NCBI RefSeq assembly: GCF_000174755.1
Contig: NZ_ACLQ01000010.1
Location: 171,005 to 235,004 of the forward strand
Direction of reading: 5' to 3'
Source of the DNA: Capnocytophaga gingivalis ATCC 33624
GTDB taxonomy: Bacteria; Bacteroidota; Bacteroidia; Flavobacteriales; Flavobacteriaceae
DNA length: 64,000 bases
Below, in pieces: positions 58,914 through 64,000 of the stretch (its first letter is position 1; the number at the start of each line of letters is the position of its first letter). Position numbers and translations under genes: made by a program. The notes under the pieces are model-generated. The model made no database searches, was not told where the DNA came from, and worked only from the letters and a program-made list of their open reading frames with translations.

Positions 58914-60164
58914 ATGCAAACAAGACGTGTAGTTGTAACCGGATTAGGAGCCATTACTCCTATTGGTAATACTTTGGAAGCTTATTGGGATGGCCTACTC
59001 AACGGTGTGAGTGGGGCAAACCTTATTACTCATTTCGATGCTTCTAAGTTCAAAACTCAATTCGCCTGTGAGGTGAAGGGCTTCGAGCCTACCGATTTTA
59101 TTGATAAAAAAGAGGTGCGCAAGATGGACCGTTTTACCCAAATGGCGATCGTTGCTTCTGATGAAGCTATCAAGAACTCATCTCTTGACTTAGAAAAAGA
59201 AAACAAAGACCGCATCGGGGTTATCTGGGGTGCTGGTATTGGGGGACTCATGACCTTCCAAGAGGAAGTGCTCGCCTTTGGTAAGGGCGATGGTACTCCT
59301 CGCTTCAACCCTTTCTTTATCCCTAAGATGATCGCCGATATCGCTCCTGGTATGATCTCTATCCGTCATGGGCTCCGTGGTCCTAACTTCACTACAGTCT
59401 CTGCTTGTGCCTCTTCGGCTAATGCGCTGATTGATGCACTAAACTATATCCGTCTGGGCTATGCCGATGTCATCGTCACTGGAGGATCTGAAGCAGCTGT
59501 CATTGAGGCAGGTATCGGAGGATTCAATGCCCTACACGCACTCTCTACACGCAATGATGAGTATAAAACAGCTTCCCGCCCTTTTGATGTTACCCGTGAT
59601 GGGTTTGTCCTCGGCGAAGGAGCAGGAGCTCTTGTCTTAGAAGAATACGAACATGCCAAGGCTCGTGGCGCTAAGATATATTGTGAACTCGCCGGTGGAG
59701 GACTCTCTGCCGATGCTTACCATTTGACAGCTCCTCACCCAGAAGGAATAGGTGCTAAGGCGGTAATGCTCAACTGCCTTGCCGATGCCAACGTAGCCCC
59801 CGAAGAGGTAGATGCCATCAACCTACATGGTACCTCTACACCTCTAGGAGATATAGCTGAAACGAAGGCGGTGAAAGAGGTATTTGGAGAGCATGCTTAC
59901 CAAATTAACCTTAACTCTACTAAGTCCATGACAGGACACCTACTCGGAGCAGCAGGCGCTGTTGAAGCCATCGCTTCCGTACTAGCTATAGAACACCAAA
60001 CAATTCCTCCTACGATTAACTTCGTGAATCCAGACGAAAATATCGATCAAAAACTCAACTTCACTTTTAACAAAGCGCAAAAACGTACAGTCAATGTCGC
60101 TATGAGTAATACTTTTGGTTTTGGAGGGCATAATGCATGTGTGCTATTTAAAAAAATAGACTAG
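58914..60164 (+). CDS. fabF: Beta-ketoacyl-ACP synthase II
   Basis: 416 residues from ATG 58914 (MQTRRVVVTGLGAITPIGNT). Catalytic Cys in TVSACASSANA, His in NLHGTSTPLGD and His in KSMTGHLLGAAGA. Elongates acyl-ACP in fatty acid synthesis. The stop codon is followed at once by the ATG of the rnc frame. Confidence 0.96.
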   Translation: MQTRRVVVTGLGAITPIGNTLEAYWDGLLNGVSGANLITHFDASKFKTQFACEVKGFEPTDFIDKKEVRKMDRFTQMAIVASDEAIKNSSLDLEKENKDRIGVIWGAGIGGLMTFQEEVLAFGKGDGTPRFNPFFIPKMIADIAPGMISIRHGLRGPNFTTVSACASSANALIDALNYIRLGYADVIVTGGSEAAVIEAGIGGFNALHALSTRNDEYKTASRPFDVTRDGFVLGEGAGALVLEEYEHAKARGAKIYCELAGGGLSADAYHLTAPHPEGIGAKAVMLNCLADANVAPEEVDAINLHGTSTPLGDIAETKAVKEVFGEHAYQINLNSTKSMTGHLLGAAGAVEAIASVLAIEHQTIPPTINFVNPDENIDQKLNFTFNKAQKRTVNVAMSNTFGFGGHNACVLFKKID

Positions 60165-60925
60165 ATGAATATCTTTCATAAATTCTTATCCCGTTTTAAA
60201 AAAAAGACGGGATTTTTTTTGATAAGATGGAGCAACTTCTGGGCTTCCCTCCTAAGGAGATTCATTACTACGAAGAGGCTTTTACCCTCGGCACAGTACG
60301 TACCGATAGTGCCCAACCTCATATCAGCTATGAGCGCTTGGAGTTCCTTGGCGATGCCATCCTCGGGGCGGTCATCGCTCACTTTGTCTTCCTACAGGCT
60401 CCTGATAAGAATGAGGGCGACCTAACCAAAATGCGCACCCGTATGGTAAGGCGCGAGAATCTTAACCAAATAGGAGAAGACCTCCGCCTGAGGGAATATC
60501 TCCTTGCCGATAAGCATACCCTCCTCAGTGGCAATATTGCGGGGAACTTGTTGGAGGCACTCGTGGGAGCTATCTACTTGGATAGAGGGTATAGCAAAGC
60601 TACCGAATTTATTCACCGTATACTCATAGATACCAACCTGAGTATGCGCGATCTGGAGAATAAGGTCATCAGTTATAAGTCTCTCATGGTCGAATGGGCT
60701 CAAAAGTATCACAAAACTATTGCTTTTGTCTCCGAAGAAGATCCTACCTATAAGGGGCGTACTAAGTACTTCCAAGCCAAGGTAATGATCAATGATAAGG
60801 TATTTGCTAAAGCACATGATACCTCCAAGAAAAAGGCTGAAGAACGCGCTGCTAAGCGTGCTTTCTTCCGTGCTGGAGATAAGAAAAAAAGCAGTAAGAA
60901 GAATAACAAAGGAAAAAAACAATAG
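60165..60925 (+). CDS. rnc: Ribonuclease III, 5' end with apparent -1 frameshift
   Basis: The main frame (ATG 60227, 232 residues) has the RNase III signature ERLEFLGDAILGAVI, LEALVGAIYLDRGY and a C-terminal dsRNA-binding domain with a Lys-rich tail. Another frame starts at ATG 60165, directly after fabF. It reads MNIFHKFLSRFKKKTGFF and joins DKMEQLLGFPPKEIHYYEEA after a -1 shift at the T8 run (60213-60220). Flavobacterial RNase III commonly has such an N-terminal segment. The T8 run holds T TTT TTG, a possible slippery site; a terminator-like CCCGT/ACGGG hairpin overlaps it. Sequence error or phase variation is possible. Confidence 0.8.
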
Positions 60926-60927
60926 CT

Positions 60928-61218
60928 ATGCCACAGACACAACCTACTCCCCAAAAAGAGAGCCAAGAAGAGCTCCTCACCCAGCAAGCCGATAACTACC
61001 AAATCATGCTCTACAACGATGACTACAATACCTTCGATTATGTGATAGAGCTTCTTATAGAAATATGTGACCATACCTACGAGCAGGCCGAACAATGTGC
61101 GGTATTGGTTCACTTCTCTGGCAAATGCCCCGTAAAAGAAGGCTCTTACGAAGACCTCCTTCCCCGCTGTAGCAAGCTCACCCAAGCAGGACTCACCGCT
61201 GAGATACTACCGAGATAA
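60928..61218 (+). CDS. clpS: ATP-dependent Clp protease adaptor ClpS
   Basis: 96 residues; YQIMLYNDDYNTFDYVIELL and the CPVKEGSYEDLLPRC region match ClpS, which delivers N-degron substrates to ClpAP. It starts 2 bp after rnc. Confidence 0.9.
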   Translation: MPQTQPTPQKESQEELLTQQADNYQIMLYNDDYNTFDYVIELLIEICDHTYEQAEQCAVLVHFSGKCPVKEGSYEDLLPRCSKLTQAGLTAEILPR

Positions 61219-61251
61219 ATCAAGAATAAGGGTAGTACTATTGTAGAAAAC

Positions 61252-61830
61252 TTATTTCTTATCAAAGAGATTCATCTTGTCAGGAATCACTTTTACAGAG
61301 GGAGCTTTTTTAGAAGTCTTTTTTACATCCTGTATGACTTCCTCTGTGCCATCTATGCTAAGCTTAATGATTCTATTGGACAAGAGAAATAAGGCGCTAT
61401 CCAAGTCTATGTTTTTTGAAATATAAAGTCTTTGAGGCTTCAGGTAGATAAATACCTTTTTAAGTTTGGTAAAGAATTTTGCTACTTTTGCCGAAAAATC
61501 TTTATCATTCGTACAAGTGTAAAAACGTCCACTTACATAGGCTCCTGAGGGATTTTTGAAAGCTGTAGAATATTCTAATATAGAACTATTATATTCATCC
61601 AATACAAGGGCTTTCCTTAGGTCATAATAAGTATGCTCCCTATAGGTAATATGTTCTTTACCCTCCACATCCGTTAGGCGGTAAAGTTTTTTATCTATGG
61701 TATCTTCAAATGGTTGTAGGCTATCTTTCGGAGAGGGAACTTCTATCATTTCTCCAAAATGTTCACGCAATATATCTGCTATGATTTTTCTATCAGCATC
61801 TGTAGCATAAAAATTTAGCTGTCTGCTCAT
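61252..61830 (-). CDS. Hypothetical protein (192 aa)
   Basis: Mixed alpha/beta, no signal peptide or membrane segment (MSRQLNFYATDADRKIIADI ... ALVLDEYNSSILEYSTAFKN ... FFTKLKKVFIYLKPQRLYIS). It resembles stand-alone flavobacterial hypothetical proteins. Convergent with clpS. No family recognised. Confidence 0.6.
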   Translation of the reverse strand: MSRQLNFYATDADRKIIADILREHFGEMIEVPSPKDSLQPFEDTIDKKLYRLTDVEGKEHITYREHTYYDLRKALVLDEYNSSILEYSTAFKNPSGAYVSGRFYTCTNDKDFSAKVAKFFTKLKKVFIYLKPQRLYISKNIDLDSALFLLSNRIIKLSIDGTEEVIQDVKKTSKKAPSVKVIPDKMNLFDKK

Positions 61831-62201
61831 GTTCTTTATCTTTAGCTCCTTATCAAGGATTTTTTGAGTATACTCCTATGTGTTTTATTACAGTTTAGTT
61901 ATTGTTTATTGGATATCTCATGCTCAGGAATACTCTTTTAAAAGCAACAAAGGTACATTATTTCCCTAAGTTATACAACCCTAATGAGCGGATTGTTCAC
62001 GAAGGTAGTACCAAGATAAATCAAGAATGAAGAATATAGAATATAGATCGATGACTAATAACCAATATCTGTAAGGATTAAGGAGAGGTATGACTGATGC
62101 TCTTGTTTTCCAATGAGGTTGCCGATTGGATTCTAATTAAATATATTGTAATATTATAGAAAAAATTATCAAAAAACACTTACAAAAATACAAAAAAGTT
62201 G

Positions 62202-62346
62202 TATCTTTGTGAATGGTAAAGATTTGTCTTATAAGAGGTATTTCTTATTTAGAATTTTGGGATCGTAACTGTATGTTAATTGTACGATTGATAATTAACA
62301 ATTGAATAAAAAGATCTGATATAGTAGAAAGAATGCTATATTTTTT
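62202..62346 (+). promoter_or_regulatory. Promoter and leader with terminator-like hairpin
   Basis: TATCTTTG at 62202-62209 gives a ~170-nt leader before the gene at 62384. Near its end ATATAG and CTATAT pair and are followed by a T run (62319-62346). This may be an attenuator, or the end of a short RNA. The rest of the intergenic region (61831-62201) shows only AT-rich DNA and a short copy (AGATAAATCAAGAAT) of the sequence after clpS. Confidence 0.4.
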
Positions 62347-62383
62347 GGGATAAGAGAATTGATAATTTAAATAATAAAAATTT

Positions 62384-63478
62384 ATGGCTAAACAAATCAA
62401 ACAAGTAGCTACTACAGAGGATTATATTGTAGCGCGTTATGAAGACGATTCTATAGGAGTCTATAACAGATATGGCAATACTAAAGGTGCCTTACGTGAA
62501 ATAGCTGAAGTACAGGGTTTCGAATATGATCCTACTTGGACTACTCGTCAGTTTGGTAAAAAATTGATTGATGCAGTAGACAATGGAGCCCCAGCTATAG
62601 CCAATGATCATTATATAGTGTATATAGATACTAATGGCACAGTTATCTGTGGAAGAAAAACCGAAGGAAGTGCTAAGGGAACTTTACGTATGATTGCTGA
62701 AAAATATAGTATTATCTACGAAGAAGGTTGGAATACACAACAGTTTGGACGTAAGGTAATCGAACACCTATTGAATGCTAAAACATCAACAGCTACAAAG
62801 GAAGAATTCTTAGAAAAAATAAGAAAGGATATAAAGGAATTTTTAGAAAAGAACGATAAAAAGGACAATAAATTATTTTTTAATGAACGCCATCTTCAAA
62901 TGAATCTGGCTTCTTTTTTAAAAGAACAACACTACTATGATAATGTATTTTTAGAATATTCACTACCATCTTCGTTTATTAAAGATAATAGAGAGGAAGA
63001 AGTTGAGGCTAATATCAGAATAGATATTGTTGTTGAAAAAAGTAATCAATTCTGTCCTATAGAACTTAAATATAAGACAAAATTAGCAGAAGGAAATATT
63101 ATAGAGCGTTTTGGGGAGGAAATCAAAACGGAACTCCTGAAAAATCAAGCAGCCCAAAATATAAATAGGTATTCCTTTTGGAAGGATGTATATCGTGTAG
63201 AAAGAATAAAGAGGAATTTCTCTAAGGTGATAGCAGGGTTCTCTATTTTTATGACCAACGACGAGAGCTATATGAATACACCTAAAGGAGCTTCAGAACC
63301 ATTTACAATGGAGGCAGGAGTTCAACATTCTAAAGAATTGGATTGGAAAGGAGAGGTGGCGAAATCAACTAAAGATAAACATCCTAAAATTGAATTGGAA
63401 AAAGAATATACTATTGGGAAATGGTATGATGTAACCATAGAAAGAATTGTTTTCCATTATTGTATTGTAGAAGTATAA
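62384..63478 (+). CDS. Probable PD-(D/E)XK nuclease-fold protein with duplicated N-terminal module (364 aa)
   Basis: Residues 1-60 and 66-128 are two copies of a module: GNTKGALREIAEVQGFEYDP then RQFGKKLIDAV, and GSAKGTLRMIAEKYSIIYEE then QQFGRKVIEHL. A Lys/Glu-rich linker follows, and a C-terminal domain (~165-364) has RIDIVVEKSNQFCPIELKYK. Asp followed by E-x-K at the right spacing suggests a restriction-endonuclease-like fold. It resembles no named family that I can fix. Very AT-rich and monocistronic; possibly a defence or repair nuclease. Confidence 0.6.
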   Translation: MAKQIKQVATTEDYIVARYEDDSIGVYNRYGNTKGALREIAEVQGFEYDPTWTTRQFGKKLIDAVDNGAPAIANDHYIVYIDTNGTVICGRKTEGSAKGTLRMIAEKYSIIYEEGWNTQQFGRKVIEHLLNAKTSTATKEEFLEKIRKDIKEFLEKNDKKDNKLFFNERHLQMNLASFLKEQHYYDNVFLEYSLPSSFIKDNREEEVEANIRIDIVVEKSNQFCPIELKYKTKLAEGNIIERFGEEIKTELLKNQAAQNINRYSFWKDVYRVERIKRNFSKVIAGFSIFMTNDESYMNTPKGASEPFTMEAGVQHSKELDWKGEVAKSTKDKHPKIELEKEYTIGKWYDVTIERIVFHYCIVEV

Positions 63479-63704
63479 TACTACTTATACATTATGTTTC
63501 CATATATAATTCCATCTTTTTCTCCAGAAAAGTCGGAGTTCAATGAGCTAATTTCTCAATTTTTCGTTCTCATTAGAGCCTCTTTGGACTTCTTTTATTT
63601 GAAATTCCTCTTTGGAGGTTAGGATGTAGAGGGATTTTGGGGGTAATTTTAACACTGACAATCAACCACTTAAAAAAACAATCAAAAAATATTTCAAAAA
63701 ACAT

Positions 63705-63918
63705 TTGGTTGATTGAAAAACTTGTTGTAATTTTGCACCCGCTTTCGATAAGGGAGTGACGCTCATAAAAAGAAGAAAAAAATATTTTAAAAAATATTTG
63801 GTGGAATGAAAAAAAGGTTGTACCTTTGCACCCGCAAAAAAGATGAGGGTGATAAATGAAGCCAAAAAAAAATATTTTAAAAAATATTTGGTAGAGTGGA
63901 AAAAAGGTTATACCTTTG
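63705..63918 (+). promoter_or_regulatory. Three tandem promoters of a stable RNA operon
   Basis: Three repeats of ~90 bp each carry TTG-N20-TAnnTTTG followed by CACCCGC. They are 63705-63707/63728-63735, 63798-63800/63821-63828 and 63888-63890/63911-63918. AT-rich AATATTTT stretches precede each -33. The sequence after the last (GTTCATTAAGAAATATTGAT) looks like an rRNA leader, so a 16S-23S operon probably starts beyond the right edge. The gap 63479-63660 shows nothing else. Confidence 0.7.
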
Positions 63919-64000
63919 CACCCGCTAAAAGAGCGAGAAGTTCATTAAGAAATATTGATAATACAGCACAGAAAGATTTAGACTAAGCGGGCTTTATACG

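Noticed and set aside
60165..60425. Independent 86-residue gene before rnc
   Set aside because: Only its first ~18 residues look protein-like and they fit the N-terminus of RNase III. The rest is an out-of-frame reading of rnc.

Overview
The window comes from a member of the Bacteroidota, most likely a Flavobacteriaceae of Capnocytophaga type. Promoters have the TTG-N19/20-TAnnTTTG form, the DNA is AT-rich, and the chromosomal genes (tuf with a tRNA cluster, secE-nusG-rplKAJL, DUF4292 lipoprotein, SAM hydroxide adenosyltransferase, AroG-chorismate mutase fusion) are in flavobacterial style. The species is inferred from impression only.

Positions 1-912 are chromosome: the end of a glycosyltransferase gene, a strong terminator and a flank. 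Positions 913-29429 are an integrated element of about 28.5 kb, bounded by an exact 13-bp direct repeat. A tyrosine integrase lies just inside the left end, and the right end lies in the -7 promoter element of etfB. Almost all other element genes run leftward in two blocks that end in near-identical terminators. The early block (27.1 to 19.8 kb) holds divergent repressor/early promoters, a primase-helicase, an orphan C5 DNA methyltransferase, a YopX-family protein, a PIN toxin-antitoxin pair and a small gene behind a structured leader. The late block (19.6 to 2.5 kb) starts at a promoter that has no -33 box but has four TTGGGCA-type repeats at exact 10-bp spacing. It encodes about 25 mostly small proteins. 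Roughly half carry one membrane segment, often a C-terminal anchor with a basic tail. Others are two NNPGN-type muramidase-like proteins, a spanin-like lipoprotein, a holin/spanin-like protein, beta-rich capsid-like candidates, a basic 40-residue protein and a 1223-residue multidomain protein with a P-loop ATPase. There is no terminase, portal, tail, tape-measure or conjugation gene. The best reading is a tailless, membrane-containing provirus of a type I do not recognise; this is inference.

Positions 29445-38684 are chromosomal: etfBA (downstream of the insertion), two rhomboid proteases, ribF, a possible small RNA, a SAM hydroxide adenosyltransferase, a WYL regulator, a DUF4292 lipoprotein, an EnvC-like murein hydrolase activator and an acyltransferase. 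Positions 38804-43540 hold the translation cluster: tRNA-Thr, -Tyr, -Gly, -Thr, tuf, tRNA-Trp, secE, nusG, rplK, rplA, rplJ and rplL. It ends in a terminator, without the usual rpoBC.

Positions 43553-52318 hold a lipoprotein, panD, a TerB protein, a SNF2 helicase with the AroG-chorismate mutase gene, and a copper chaperone with a copper P-type ATPase. Positions 52588-55573 contain a MITE-like repeat, an orphan phage terminase large subunit, a four-helix-bundle protein and tRNA-Asp. Positions 55836-61218 hold lipid and RNA genes: an ACP with an LpxL-like acyltransferase, a thioredoxin-like protein, acpP-fabF, rnc (with an apparent frameshift at its 5' end) and clpS. The window ends with a hypothetical gene, a probable PD-(D/E)XK nuclease and three tandem strong promoters, which probably serve a stable RNA (rRNA) operon beyond the right edge.
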